64,000 nucleotides of DNA from Nonomuraea montanisoli (GCF_013363975.1 NZ_JABWGN010000021.1:83672-147671); one strand, 5' to 3'. Positions 1-10,487 are shown, counted from the stretch's first letter. Made by a program: numbers and translations. Notes: generated from the sequence alone by a model not told the origin.

Positions 1-1699
1 ACAGCCGCAGGTCGGCGCCCGCCCGGTGGTCCGCCTGGTCCTGCTGGGAGGTGCGCCAGGTGGCCGCCGTGGCCATCGACATGACGCCGATCGCGACGGC
101 CATGGTCAGCAGCAGCGCGGGCCCGGAGTACCGCAGCGGGCGCCGGCTCACCTGCCAGGCGCCGAGCGCCGGCGCGAGCGAGGGGCGGCGGGCGGTCAGC
201 CGCTCGGCGAACCGGGAGATCCGCGGCACCAGCCGCAGCCCCAGCATGCCGCCGGTGAGCAGCGCCAGCGCGGGCCCGGAGACGATCAGCGGGTCGATGC
301 CCAGCTCGCCGGTGGCCGTGGCGGTGACGGGCGCGCCGTACCGGCGTAGCTGCCAGATGGCCAGCGCCGCCACCACGAGCAGCGCGACGTCGGCCCCCGC
401 CCGCTCGACCAGGCCGCGCCCGCCGCGCCCGCGGGCCGCCTGCTCCTCCACGTACGTACGGCGGGCGCCGGCCAGCGCGGGCAGCACGAGCAGCACCGCC
501 GAGGCCAGCGCCACGCCGGTGGACACGAGGAAGGTGCCCAGGTCGGCCCGCGGCGCCAGCCGCACGCCCGAGGCGGCGATCCACGGCAGCGAGCCGACCA
601 GCGACAGCAGCGGCGGCGCCAGGAACGGCGCGACCAGCGCGCACGGCAGCGCCACCAGCAGCGCCTCGCCGGCCGCGAGCGCGGCCAGGCGGGGCGTCCC
701 CGCGCCGCGCGAGCGCAGCAGCGCGACCTCCATCCGGCGGTGGTCGGCCAGCAGCCGCGCGGTGAGCATGAGCGCGTACGCGGCGAGCAGCAGAAGCTGG
801 AGCACCGGGATGAGCATGGTGGACCGGGCGACCAGCGCGGCCGTGCCGAGCTGGGTCAGCAGCTCCGGCAGGCGGCTGTTGGCGGTGCAGGAGCCGCAGC
901 CGCCGTCCTGGAGGGCCTGGCGCAGCCCCGCCACGCGCGCGGCGAACGGCCGCAGCGCTTCGGGCGTGATGCCGCGCAGGTCGGGGACCGCGGTCCAGGT
1001 GGCGTTCACGTTGGTGGCGAAGCGGGGGACGAAGGTCTCGCGCGGGACCATGAGCGGGCCGTAGGTGGTGAAGTCGCCGCTCTCCACGCCCCGGCTGAGG
1101 AGCTGCTCGCCGGCCCAGCGGTCGCCGAACGGGTCGTCGAGCTGGAAGACGCCGGTGACGCGCACCCGCACCGTCCGGTGGTCGAGGCGTCCCTCGGTCG
1201 CGAACTCCTGCCCGGCCTCCCAGCCGGCGGCCGACGCCGCCGAGAGGGACACGGCGGCCTCGACCACGGAGCTCCCGGCGGGGGCGGGACGCGGCCAGGA
1301 GCCCGTCACCAGCCTGGCGTGCCGGTCCAGGGAGTCGTAGGAGCCGAATCTGAGCAGTCCGGGCCGCTCGCGGCGCTCCTGGCCGGGCAGCACGTACGAG
1401 TCGGAGCGGAAGGCCGTCGTGATCGTGACCGGCGCCCCGGCGTAGGCGGCGCCGATCCGCGCGCGCACGGCCGCGTCGAGCCGGGGGAACGTCTCGGCCG
1501 TCACGGGGGTGGAGACGGTCGCGGCCACCTGCCGCAGCGACGCGGTCTCCATCGCCCGCCGCACGCCCGCCTCGGCCGTGGAGGTGGCGTACATGGTGAG
1601 CGACACCAGCGTGGTCGTCGCCAGGAGGATCGATCCGAACGCCGCCAGCAGCAGCAACGGCTCGCTGAGCGCGCGCCTGAGCACCCACGGCCCCCGCAC
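1..1699 (-). CDS. FtsX-like ABC transporter permease, 3' end outside window
   Basis: The reading frame is open from a GTG at 1699 to the left edge (566 codons), so the C-terminus is missing. AAGGGGG lies 5 nt before the GTG and sets the start. The N-terminus carries a membrane segment (LLLLAAFGSILLATTTLVSL), followed by a long extracytoplasmic region. A second hydrophobic block follows, in which RRMEVALLRSRGAG is the sequence typical of FtsX/MacB-type permeases. Further hydrophobic segments continue to the edge. Such permeases normally work with a separate ATPase in lipoprotein or lipid export, but the partner would lie outside the window and the substrate cannot be told from sequence. Seen: frame, hydrophobic segments and motif. 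Inferred: transport role. Confidence 0.8.
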   Translation of the reverse strand, partial: MRGPWVLRRALSEPLLLLAAFGSILLATTTLVSLTMYATSTAEAGVRRAMETASLRQVAATVSTPVTAETFPRLDAAVRARIGAAYAGAPVTITTAFRSDSYVLPGQERRERPGLLRFGSYDSLDRHARLVTGSWPRPAPAGSSVVEAAVSLSAASAAGWEAGQEFATEGRLDHRTVRVRVTGVFQLDDPFGDRWAGEQLLSRGVESGDFTTYGPLMVPRETFVPRFATNVNATWTAVPDLRGITPEALRPFAARVAGLRQALQDGGCGSCTANSRLPELLTQLGTAALVARSTMLIPVLQLLLLAAYALMLTARLLADHRRMEVALLRSRGAGTPRLAALAAGEALLVALPCALVAPFLAPPLLSLVGSLPWIAASGVRLAPRADLGTFLVSTGVALASAVLLVLPALAGARRTYVEEQAARGRGGRGLVERAGADVALLVVAALAIWQLRRYGAPVTATATGELGIDPLIVSGPALALLTGGMLGLRLVPRISRFAERLTARRPSLAPALGAWQVSRRPLRYSGPALLLTMAVAIGVMSMATAATWRTSQQDQADHRAGADLRL

Positions 1700-1878
1700 C
1701 GTGCCCCCTTCCGCCGGTTTCTCAGAGAACTCTGGGGAATGGCGGAAGGCGGGGCAAGGGATCTTGTCAACGGTGACGGAGCCGATACGGCCCGGCGATA
1801 CCGATGTGATATCGAAACTGTGACACAGTGCCGCTGGACATCGCCGTCACCGGGCGATAGCGCGCGCGGGAACACAAA

Positions 1879-1905
1879 CGCCGCACTCCACGAGGAAGTG
1901 CGGCG
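1879..1905 (-). terminator. Intrinsic terminator of rpsT
   Basis: A perfect 9-bp stem (cgccgcact with agtgcggcg) encloses a 9-nt loop just downstream of the rpsT stop. On the minus strand it is followed by a short T-rich run (tttgtgtt). Confidence 0.75.
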
Positions 1906-1920
1906 CTCGGAAGAACCGTC

Positions 1921-2190
1921 TTACTTGGCGGCCAGGGCGGCGGCCTGCTTGGCGATCGCCGACTTGCGGTTGGCGGCCTGGTTCTTGTGGATGACGCCCT
2001 TGCTGACGGCCTTGTCGAGCTGGCGGGCGGCGTCGCGCTGCAGCGCCGCGGCCTGCTCGACGTCGCCCTGCTCGGCGGCCTCACGGAACTTGCGAACGGC
2101 CGTCTTCAGGGACGACTTGACCGCCTTGTTGCGCAGGCGAGCCTTCTCGTTCTGCTTGTTGCGCTTGATCTGGGACTTGATGTTCGCCAC
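1921..2190 (-). CDS. rpsT: 30S ribosomal protein S20
   Basis: 89 aa, starting VANIKSQIKRN and ending in an alanine/lysine-rich tail (AIAKQAAALAAK), which is the whole of a normal actinobacterial S20. S20 binds the 5' domain of 16S rRNA early in 30S assembly. The GTG at 2190 is chosen because S20 proteins begin at this (M)ANIKSQ sequence; the upstream in-frame extension is not conserved in character. It has its own promoter and terminator, so it is probably a single-gene transcript. Its position near lepA is common in bacteria. Confidence 0.97.
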   Translation of the reverse strand: MANIKSQIKRNKQNEKARLRNKAVKSSLKTAVRKFREAAEQGDVEQAAALQRDAARQLDKAVSKGVIHKNQAANRKSAIAKQAAALAAK

Positions 2191-2267
2191 GAAGAAGCCT
2201 CGGTGAAAGTCTGGGTGATGGATGGGGCGCGCGGGCTCGAGAGAGGGCGCGCCACACGCAGTTGAAC

Positions 2268-2297
2268 AGATTACCAATAACCCAGGTGGCTGCTCAA
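2268..2297 (-). promoter_or_regulatory. Candidate rpsT promoter
   Basis: On the minus strand TTGAGC (2297-2292) and TAATCT (2273-2268) are separated by 18 bp, resembling a housekeeping sigma promoter about 80 bp before rpsT. It overlaps the terminator of the upstream gene. Confidence 0.5.
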
Positions 2298-2311
2298 ATC
2301 AACGACCTGGG
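2281..2311 (-). terminator. Terminator hairpin with the stop codon in its loop
   Basis: The arms cccaggt (2281-2287) and acctggg (2305-2311) pair perfectly. The TGA of the 336-aa gene lies in the loop at 2299-2301, and a T-rich stretch follows on the minus strand. Confidence 0.6.
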
Positions 2312-3309
2312 TGGGCTCTGTCGATGAGCCACTGCGAAGCGTACTCCTTCCAGTCCTCCTCCGTGGCCGCGAAGTCCACGTACAGCGCGAGGCCGAAGCG
2401 CTCGCGCCGGCCGTGCTCCGACAGGGCCAGCCTCGCGGCGCGCGCCGCGTCGGCCACGCTCTCCGCGTCGTCGCTCCAGGAGATGCCGTGGTCGTGGTAC
2501 GCGGGGGCGCCGACGAGCAGCAGCCGGTCCTCGGGGACCAGGCGGAGGGCCAGTTTCGCCTGGCGCACGACGTGGCCGCCGTAGAGCGGCCGCGTCGGCA
2601 TGCCCGTGTCGTACGTCATGACCGCCACCTGGTCGACGCGCTCAGCCACCTGCCGGAAGTAGTCCTGCGACCAGTACTTGTCGTGGGAGAGGGCGACCCG
2701 GGCCGCCGGGCGCATGAGCGGGTACGGCTCGATCTGCGGGGTCGAGGTGGACAGCAGCCTCGTCAGGGGGCGGGTGCGCGCCAGCAGGTCGAGGAACTCC
2801 TCGTCGCCGCTGCCGATGGGCTCGAAGTTGTAGTGGACGCCGTCGAACCCGGCCGCGACGACCGCGCGGACGCCGTCCAGGACGTTGGCCCGGGACCGGG
2901 CGTCGTCCAGGTCGAGGACGCCGTCCACCTTCTGGCCGAGCCAGGCGGAGACGCGGACCCCGGGGAGCGCCTCGTGCACCCACTTCACGAAATTTCCGGC
3001 GGCGGGGTACTTGGCGGGATCAAGGCGGCCATCAGCCTCGAACGGCCCCGAATGGACGTACAGATCCCTGATGCCCGTGCCCCGCAGCCGCTCCGCGAGA
3101 TGCTCCACGTCGGCCCGGGTGCGGCGGCCGTCCACCCACATGTGGCCGAGCCAGAGGGCGTCGTTGCCCGTGCTCTTCGCCCAGCCTGCCGGGTCGCCGG
3201 TAAACTGGATGCGGAACGCGGCGGCCAGGAGGCCGACCAGCGCGACCACGACGACCAAGGCAAGCGCGAGCAGGCGCAGGCCGCGGCGGATGACGGTTCG
3301 GGGGATCAC
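2299..3309 (-). CDS. Membrane-anchored glycosidase-fold (TIM-barrel) protein
   Basis: 336 aa. Residues about 8-32 form one strong hydrophobic segment with a basic N-terminal flank, so the protein is a signal-anchor or exported type. The rest resembles the GH18/glycosidase-like TIM-barrel family. FDGVHYNFEPIGSGDEE corresponds to the strand-4 motif that in GH18 reads DGxDxDxE, and VAVMTYDTG corresponds to the later MTYD strand. The first acidic residue of the canonical motif is replaced (HYNFE), so chitinase activity is doubtful and a binding or altered hydrolase role is possible. It is divergent from lepA with 55 bp between starts. Start: ATG at 3309, preceding the anchor. Function is not assigned beyond the fold. 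Confidence 0.65.
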   Translation of the reverse strand: MIPRTVIRRGLRLLALALVVVVALVGLLAAAFRIQFTGDPAGWAKSTGNDALWLGHMWVDGRRTRADVEHLAERLRGTGIRDLYVHSGPFEADGRLDPAKYPAAGNFVKWVHEALPGVRVSAWLGQKVDGVLDLDDARSRANVLDGVRAVVAAGFDGVHYNFEPIGSGDEEFLDLLARTRPLTRLLSTSTPQIEPYPLMRPAARVALSHDKYWSQDYFRQVAERVDQVAVMTYDTGMPTRPLYGGHVVRQAKLALRLVPEDRLLLVGAPAYHDHGISWSDDAESVADAARAARLALSEHGRRERFGLALYVDFAATEEDWKEYASQWLIDRAHPGR

Positions 3310-3364
3310 CCGGGCATGTCACCATGAAAGACGCTTGACCTCAACCCTGTCGAAACGGACTTCG

Positions 3365-5194
<1,830 letters not shown>

Positions 5195-5329
5195 CCGCCT
5201 CCGCGGTCCCCGGCCGCTTGCCGATCGCTGCCCGGGCCCAGGCGAGGGCGCGGGCGGGATGTGCGGCTCCACCTTCGCCGGGCGCTCATGCTTCGTGGGG
5301 TGCTCATGGCTTTGGCGGCCGGTGCCGGC

Positions 5330-7072
5330 TCATCCGGCGGCCGTGGGCTTCCGGGCGCGCAACAGGTAGGCCGCGAGTGCCGCCGCGCCCGTGACGGCCT
5401 GGAGGGCGAGCGGCCCGGCCAGGTCGTCCGGTGGCGTCAGGAGCGCGACGAGCGCCGGCAGGCAGCCCACCAGGGCGACGTCGGCGCCGGTCAGCGCCCA
5501 GAACAGCGGCCCCGTGGGGATGGCGCCGCCCGGGGTGTCGATGATCGGCATGGAGTGGTCGATCGGCCGCCGCCGCGCCATCCGCAGCGATCCCGCCGCC
5601 ACGGCCGGCGCGATCGCCGGCCCGAACGCCCACCACGCCCCGCCCGGCAGCGCGCCCACCAGGGACAGACCGGTCAGCGCGGCGGCCGTCCAGGAGGCGG
5701 TGAGCAGCGCGGGCAGCACCGCGCGGGCGGCCAGCGCCGGCCTCAGGCCGACGGCGGCGAGCCTGCTCAGGGCGGGGTTGTCGGCGTCGCGCCGCGCACC
5801 CGCCGCGACGGCCGCCGCCACGGCCAGGGCTCCGGCCAGCACGGCCCCTGCGGTCACGGCCACGGCGGTCAGGGACGGGGTCGCCACGGCCGCGGCAGGC
5901 GCGATCGTGGCGGGCCCGGGCATACCCGGCGGCAGGTCCGCTCCGGTCGCCGTGATGCCCAGGGCCTGGGCCAGGACGGCGGGGAGCGCGGCGGAGGCCG
6001 CCATCGCGGCCAGGCGGCCCGGACGGCGGGCCAGGCGGCGCCAGTCGTGCCAGGCCAGCGCCGCCGGCGCGGGCAGCGACGGCCACCTTCTCGACCGGAG
6101 CCTTCTGGCCCGCCAGTGGTTGTCCTCGGCGATCCAGGTCAGCGCCCCCGGGTCCAGCAGCGTGGCCGTGCGGGTGACGTGCGCCGTCCGGGTGGAGGCG
6201 GCCAGCACGGTCCGGACCGGCATGCGTTCCAGGGCCGCCCATGCCTGCCGTACGAGGAGGGCGGCGGCCAGGGCGGCCGAGACGGCGGCGACCGCGACCA
6301 CCGCCGGAGGAGCGGCGGCCACGGCGCCCACGGCTCCCAGAACCCCGTGGAGAACCGCCGGGAGGACCCCCGCGGCGCCGGCGACGGTCCCGGCGGCCCA
6401 CTCACTCCCCGACGCCGGCCCACTCCCGGCCAGCAACCCGGTTCCTGTGGTCAGGCCGGTGCCGGTCAGCGCCGGGCGGGCCGTCTGGGCGGCGACGGCC
6501 GCCGTGCTCAGCACCACGGCCAGCGTCACCAGCGCCGTCAGCGCGATCCCCAGCCAGCCGTCCCAGACTCTCGACGCCTGCTCCAGCACCGCCAGGGCCA
6601 TGGCGCCCACCGTCACGGACACACCGAGCACCAGCGCCCCGGCCAGCCGCCAGAGGAGCCCGTCAGGAGCGCCCAGCGCCGCGAGCAGGCCGAGCCCGAG
6701 CAGCGCGCCCGCCACCACGGCGGTCACCACGAGCAGGCGGGCCGTCCGGCCCAGGACCCCGCGCCGCTCCAGCGGCGACAGCAGCAGCCAGGACGCGTCG
6801 GGGGCGGACAGCGCGACGGGCCCCGCGGCCCGCGCGGCGGCGACGAACCCGGCGAAGGCCAGCACGACCAGCGCCAGTCCCGCGCTCATGCGCGCCGGTG
6901 TCGTCTGCCCGGCCATGCTCGCGATCAGGGAGGACACCGGCTGCCCGGCGATCGCGGCGACCAGGGCCAGGCCGAACCCGGAGACGTACCGGTCCACGGC
7001 GCCGGCGGAGCCACGCCGCTGCCGCAGGAACTGCCGCACGGTGGCCGGGCTGGGGGAGGGGGAAGGGGTCAC
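5330..7072 (-). CDS. Polytopic membrane protein partner of the adjacent ABC ATPase
   Basis: About 580 aa, rich in Ala/Val/Leu, with roughly a dozen hydrophobic segments spread along the length and no soluble domain. It follows the ATPase gene on the same strand with a short gap, so it is probably the permease of the same exporter (similar in arrangement to DUF6297-type proteins; this family name is from memory and unverified). GTG at 7072 is preferred because GAAGGA lies 8 nt upstream; an ATG at 7102 would add 10 residues (MKLPRLKDDR) but has no ribosome-binding site. The 135 bp between its stop and the lepA stop hold no clear element. Confidence 0.6.
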   Translation of the reverse strand: MTPSPSPSPATVRQFLRQRRGSAGAVDRYVSGFGLALVAAIAGQPVSSLIASMAGQTTPARMSAGLALVVLAFAGFVAAARAAGPVALSAPDASWLLLSPLERRGVLGRTARLLVVTAVVAGALLGLGLLAALGAPDGLLWRLAGALVLGVSVTVGAMALAVLEQASRVWDGWLGIALTALVTLAVVLSTAAVAAQTARPALTGTGLTTGTGLLAGSGPASGSEWAAGTVAGAAGVLPAVLHGVLGAVGAVAAAPPAVVAVAAVSAALAAALLVRQAWAALERMPVRTVLAASTRTAHVTRTATLLDPGALTWIAEDNHWRARRLRSRRWPSLPAPAALAWHDWRRLARRPGRLAAMAASAALPAVLAQALGITATGADLPPGMPGPATIAPAAAVATPSLTAVAVTAGAVLAGALAVAAAVAAGARRDADNPALSRLAAVGLRPALAARAVLPALLTASWTAAALTGLSLVGALPGGAWWAFGPAIAPAVAAGSLRMARRRPIDHSMPIIDTPGGAIPTGPLFWALTGADVALVGCLPALVALLTPPDDLAGPLALQAVTGAAALAAYLLRARKPTAAG

Positions 7073-7127
7073 GCGGTCGTCCTTCAGGCGGGGGAGCTTC
7101 ATGCGGGGGAGTGGGCGAGCCGGCGCG

Positions 7128-7754
7128 TCAGGTCGTCGCCTGGCCGGCGGGGGAGACCTGGCGTGCGCGGTCCGCCAGGGCGGGGTCGTGCGTGGCCATG
7201 ACCACCGTGCCGCCCTCCGCCGCGTACGCGTCGATCAGCTCCGCGAGCCGTACGCGGAAGGAGGCGTCCAGGCCGCGTTCGGGCTCGTCGAGAAGGAGGA
7301 GCCGGCTGGGGCGCAGGAAGGCGGCGGCGAGGGAGAGGCGCTGGCGCTGCCCCGTGGAGAGGTTCTGCGGTGGCGCGTCGGCGCGCCCGGCCAGCTCGAA
7401 GAGTCCGAGAGCCGTCTCGGCGGTCATCCGGGGCGTCCCGTGGACGGCCTCGACGAGCTCCAGGTGTTCACGGCTGGTCAGGCCCGGGTACCAGGCGGGC
7501 TCGTCGGTCAGCAGCGCCACGTCCCGCCAGAACGCGGCGTCGTCGGCGGGCGCGGCCCCGAACACGGTGACCCGTCCCCGTTCGACCGGCTGCAGCCCCG
7601 CCAGGCAGCGGAGGAGCGTGGACTTGCCCGAGCCGTTCGGGCCCACGACGGCGACGATCTCGCCGGGGAAGGCGCTCAGCGAGAACCCTTGGAGCACGGG
7701 GTCGCCGCCGAGGGCGACGTGGAGGTCGTCGGCGACGACAGACTTCTCGTACAC
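7128..7754 (-). CDS. ABC transporter ATP-binding protein
   Basis: 208 aa, a complete small ABC ATPase. Walker A is GPNGSGKST, the signature is LSTGQRQRLS, and Walker B with D-loop is LLLLDEPERGLD; ATHDPALADRA carries the switch histidine. The length and lack of extra domains fit a CcmA-like or exporter-type ATPase. It is the first gene of a two-gene unit with the polytopic membrane protein downstream. The start GTG at 7754 is preceded by TAGGCT with 6 nt between, so the transcript is probably leaderless. Substrate is unknown. Confidence 0.85.
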   Translation of the reverse strand: MYEKSVVADDLHVALGGDPVLQGFSLSAFPGEIVAVVGPNGSGKSTLLRCLAGLQPVERGRVTVFGAAPADDAAFWRDVALLTDEPAWYPGLTSREHLELVEAVHGTPRMTAETALGLFELAGRADAPPQNLSTGQRQRLSLAAAFLRPSRLLLLDEPERGLDASFRVRLAELIDAYAAEGGTVVMATHDPALADRARQVSPAGQATT

Positions 7755-7760
7755 CGTTCG

Positions 7761-7766
7761 AGCCTA
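7761..7766 (-). promoter_or_regulatory. -10 box for a leaderless ABC ATPase transcript
   Basis: TAGGCT on the minus strand ends 6 nt before the GTG at 7754. Confidence 0.4.
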
Positions 7767-7835
7767 ATCGGAAGATCTTTGCCGTGCGCGTGCCGGGGTG
7801 GGGGCGGAAACCCGGATTCTGTCGGTGGCGCAGGC

Positions 7836-7858
7836 TAGCTTTGGTGTTCCCGAACACC
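7836..7858 (+). promoter_or_regulatory. -10-like box overlapping an operator-like dyad
   Basis: TAGCTT (7836-7841) is followed at once by ggtgttc-cc-gaacacc (7843-7858), a perfect 7-bp inverted repeat that would cover the transcription start of the small gene at 7878. The regulator is unknown. Confidence 0.35.
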
Positions 7859-7877
7859 TGTGCGACTGGAGAGTTCC

Positions 7878-8204
7878 ATGCTTGCTGCTGAGAAGTTCGA
7901 GCGCGCCGCCGTGCTGGGGGTCGCCATGGCCGAGGAGATGCGCCGGTTGCTGCGGCTGCACCTGGTGCCCGCCGACCGGGCCCGGGACGGCGCCATCGTG
8001 ATCGACGTGCCGTATCCGGACGCGGCGGTGGTCATGGCCGTGCTGGACGTGGCGGCCGACTGCTTCGGCGAGCGGGGCGCGACCGTGGAGGAGACGCGGC
8101 AGGCCGCGCTGGAGAAGCTGTTACAGCTCGCGGGCTTCGACGTCGAGTCCCAGCTCAACTTCGCGGCCCCGGCGACCCGTGACCGCGCCGGCGCCCGCGG
8201 CTGA
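7878..8204 (+). CDS. Conserved-looking small soluble protein of unknown function
   Basis: 108 aa from the ATG at 7878 (ctggagag upstream gives a plausible ribosome-binding site). The composition is that of a mostly helical soluble protein with an amphipathic N-terminal helix (MLAAEKFERAAVLGVAMAEE) and a central strand-like block (GAIVIDVPYPDAAVVMAVLDV). There is no signal peptide, membrane segment or metal motif. It stands alone between the ABC unit and tetR. I do not recognise the family. Confidence 0.6.
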   Translation: MLAAEKFERAAVLGVAMAEEMRRLLRLHLVPADRARDGAIVIDVPYPDAAVVMAVLDVAADCFGERGATVEETRQAALEKLLQLAGFDVESQLNFAAPATRDRAGARG

Positions 8205-8309
8205 CGCTCTGCCCGCTTGCCGGAGACCGGCGGCCCGAGGGCTGGTGCTCGCGACGGCCAGGTCGGGAGTGGGGGAACGGGCCGTGGGGCGAGGCTCTGA
8301 GCGGCCGGG

Positions 8310-8960
8310 TCAGGGGTGGGGGAGCAGGCCGCGGACCAGCGCTCGGACCCCCTTGTCGTACGTGTCGCGGGACGTCAGCTCCTCCCAGCGCGCCCCGAGC
8401 GCGGCCAGGCGGGGGAGCCGGGTCGCGTCCAGGTTCTCGAACACCCGCCCCCGATGCGTCGGCCTGTCATCCTCGCGGCGGCGCGCGGCGGCCGAGCGCG
8501 CGGTGATCTCCCCCGCCGTGTAGTGCCAGATGATCCGGTACGCGTCCACGGCCTCCTCCGGCGTCAGCCCCGCCTGGACGGCCGCGTCGATGATCTCCTC
8601 CGGGTACCACAGGGCGCGGGCCGACATCAGGTCGTCGGCCCTGAGCACCTCCACGATCCACGGCACCCCGGTCAGCGCCTCACGCATGGCCACGGCGGCG
8701 GACACCACCCGCTCGCCCGGCCCCGCCCCGGCCGGCGGCTCGGGCCTCGGCACTCCGGCGGCGTAGTCGTCGAGCAGCAGCAGGAGCAGTTCGTCCTTGT
8801 CGCGCACGTGGTGGTAGAGCGCCATCGGCGTCGTGCCGACCTCGCGGGCCAGCCGGCGCATGGTCAGGGCCTGCGTGCCCTCGTCGTCGATCACGCGGTG
8901 GGCCGCGGTGAGGATGTCCGTCTTCGAGATCTTGGGGGGCCGCCCCGTGCGTGCCGGCAT
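8310..8960 (-). CDS. TetR-family transcriptional repressor
   Basis: 216 aa. The N-terminal HTH (residues about 12-58) contains ALTMRRLAREVGTTPMALYH, typical for TetR, followed by KDELLLLLLDDY. The C-terminal ligand domain resembles the TetR_C class that binds drug-like ligands. It is divergent from an MFS exporter gene whose start codon is only 22 bp away, and a 22-bp perfect palindrome lies between and over the two starts. It therefore very likely represses the exporter and itself, with derepression by the exported compound. TAACAT lies 6 nt before its ATG, which suggests a leaderless mRNA. Confidence 0.88.
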   Translation of the reverse strand: MPARTGRPPKISKTDILTAAHRVIDDEGTQALTMRRLAREVGTTPMALYHHVRDKDELLLLLLDDYAAGVPRPEPPAGAGPGERVVSAAVAMREALTGVPWIVEVLRADDLMSARALWYPEEIIDAAVQAGLTPEEAVDAYRIIWHYTAGEITARSAAARRREDDRPTHRGRVFENLDATRLPRLAALGARWEELTSRDTYDKGVRALVRGLLPHP

Positions 8961-8966
8961 CCTGCC

Positions 8967-8976
8967 ATGTTACTTT
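8967..8976. promoter_or_regulatory. Overlapping -10 boxes of the divergent tetR and MFS promoters
   Basis: TAACAT on the minus strand (8972-8967) sits 6 nt before the tetR ATG. TACTTT on the plus strand (8971-8976) sits 6 nt before the MFS ATG. The two boxes share 2 bp, so the promoters are face to face. Confidence 0.5.
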
Positions 8977-8994
8977 CTATACATGTATAGAAAG
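8973..8994. promoter_or_regulatory. TetR operator, 22-bp perfect palindrome over the exporter start codon
   Basis: ctttctataca and its exact complement tgtatagaaag form an uninterrupted palindrome. Its centre is the ATG of the MFS gene (8983-8985), so a bound TetR dimer would occlude both the transcription start and the start codon. It is AT-rich in a GC-rich background. Confidence 0.8.
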
Positions 8995-10356
8995 TCCCCG
9001 TGGGTGGCCGTGTGCGTCCTCGCCTTCGGCGCGGCCGTCGGCACCCTGCAGATGACGGCCGTGGTGCCGATGCTGCCCGCGCTGCAACGCGAGCTTCAGA
9101 CGTCGCTGACCTCCGCCTCCTGGACCCTGACCGCCTCGCTGCTCTCCGGGGCGATCTCCATCCCGCTCCTGGCCCGCCTCGGCGACCTGTACGGCAGGCG
9201 GCGCGTGGCCATGGTGTCCCTCGGCCTGCTCGTCGCCGGGTCGGTCGTCGCCGCCCTGGCGACCACGCTGGCCGGGATCGTCGTCGGCCGCGTGCTCCAG
9301 GGCTTCGCCGCGCCGCTGCTGCCCCTCGCCATGGGGATCGCCCGGCAGGAGGTGCCGCGTGACCGGCTGCCCACGGCGATCGGCGTGCTGAGCGCCATGA
9401 TGGGCGTCGGCAGCGGAGGCGGCATGATCCTCGCCGGGCTGGTCGGAGGCGGCTACCAGGCGCTGTTCTGGATCCTGGCAGGACTCGCCGCCGCCGGAAC
9501 GGGGCTGGTCGCCGTGTTCGTGCGCGAGCCCGTCCGTCCCGCGCCGGGCGCGCGGCCCGACTTCGTCGGCGCGGCGCTGATGGCCGCCTGGCTGGTCTGC
9601 CTGCTGCTCGCCGTCAGCAAGGGGACGGTCTGGGGTTGGACGTCGGCGGCGACCCTGGGGCTGCTGGCGGCGAGCGTCGTGCTGTGCGCGGCCTGGGCGC
9701 TGTCGGCCCGGCGCGCCGCGGCGCCGCTCATCGAGCTCCCCATGCTCCTGCACCGGGGGACCGTCGGGGCGACCGTGGCGTCGCTGCTGCTCGGGTTCTC
9801 GCTGTTCGGCGTCATCACCACGCTGTCGTCCGTGGCCCAGGCCCGGCTCGGCGCCTCGGTGCTCCAGGTCGGCCTGTACCTGCTGCCGACGGCGCTGCTG
9901 ATGCTGGCCGTCTCGCTGCTCGCGGGCCGTCTGATGCGCCGCTTCAGCGCCTCGTCGCTGGTCGGCGTGGGCTCGTCGGTCGTGGCCGTCGCGGCGCTCT
10001 GGCTGAGCGTCTCGCACGGGTCGTCGGCGGCCCTGTACGGGGCGGCGACCGTTCTCGGACTCGGCATCGGCCTCGGGTACGCGGCGCTCGGCACGTTGGC
10101 CGTCGAGCACGTCGAACCGGCCAAGACGGCCGCGGCGGGAGGCGTGAACGCGCTGGTCCGGGTGGTCGGCAGCAGCGTGGCCGGCGCGGTGACGGCGGCG
10201 GTGCTGTCCGGCGCCGGGGCGGGGTGGAGCTTCGCCGCCTCGGCGATCGCGGCCCTGGTCTCGGCGGTGTTCGCCTTCGCGCAGGGTGCGCTCGCCCGCA
10301 CCCCGGCCCGCGTGGCGGGAGAGACCGCACGAGCGGCGGCAAGCGAGGCGGCGTGA
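8983..10356 (+). CDS. MFS drug exporter (14-TM DHA2-like or 12-TM type)
   Basis: 457 aa from the ATG at 8983 (MYRKSPWVAV). Membrane segments run throughout. LARLGDLYGRRRVAMVS is the MFS motif A between segments 2 and 3, and RVLQGFAAPLLPLAMGIARQ is motif B-like. VGSGGGMILAGLV corresponds to motif C, typical of antiporters that export drugs. It is inserted in the cytoplasmic membrane. The start lies inside the TetR operator, so the transcript is probably leaderless, and repression is relieved by an inducer. The last codon overlaps the next gene (GTGA). Confidence 0.85.
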   Translation: MYRKSPWVAVCVLAFGAAVGTLQMTAVVPMLPALQRELQTSLTSASWTLTASLLSGAISIPLLARLGDLYGRRRVAMVSLGLLVAGSVVAALATTLAGIVVGRVLQGFAAPLLPLAMGIARQEVPRDRLPTAIGVLSAMMGVGSGGGMILAGLVGGGYQALFWILAGLAAAGTGLVAVFVREPVRPAPGARPDFVGAALMAAWLVCLLLAVSKGTVWGWTSAATLGLLAASVVLCAAWALSARRAAAPLIELPMLLHRGTVGATVASLLLGFSLFGVITTLSSVAQARLGASVLQVGLYLLPTALLMLAVSLLAGRLMRRFSASSLVGVGSSVVAVAALWLSVSHGSSAALYGAATVLGLGIGLGYAALGTLAVEHVEPAKTAAAGGVNALVRVVGSSVAGAVTAAVLSGAGAGWSFAASAIAALVSAVFAFAQGALARTPARVAGETARAAASEAA

Positions 10357-10487
10357 GCGGTGACAAGGAACGCGACGTGACAGGTGGCAAGGGAGATGAC
10401 GTGAGTGGTGGCGAGGGAGTCGGCGTGAGTGGTCTTGGGGACGCGCTTCGCGAGGAGCGAGACGGCGTGAGCGGTGCCGGGGACCTG
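10353..10487 (+). repeat. 24-bp tandem repeat duplicating a ribosome-binding site and GTG
   Basis: Units start with GTG at 10353, 10377 and 10401 (24 bp each), then 10425 (a 42-bp unit) and 10467. AAGGGA, GAGGGA and GAGGAG precede the GTGs at 10401, 10425 and 10467. Confidence 0.75.

Noticed and set aside
5261..7838. Long plus-strand open frames across the permease and ABC ATPase
   Set aside because: The Ala/Arg/Ser/Gly-rich translations have no motifs, while the minus-strand frames hold membrane segments and Walker motifs.
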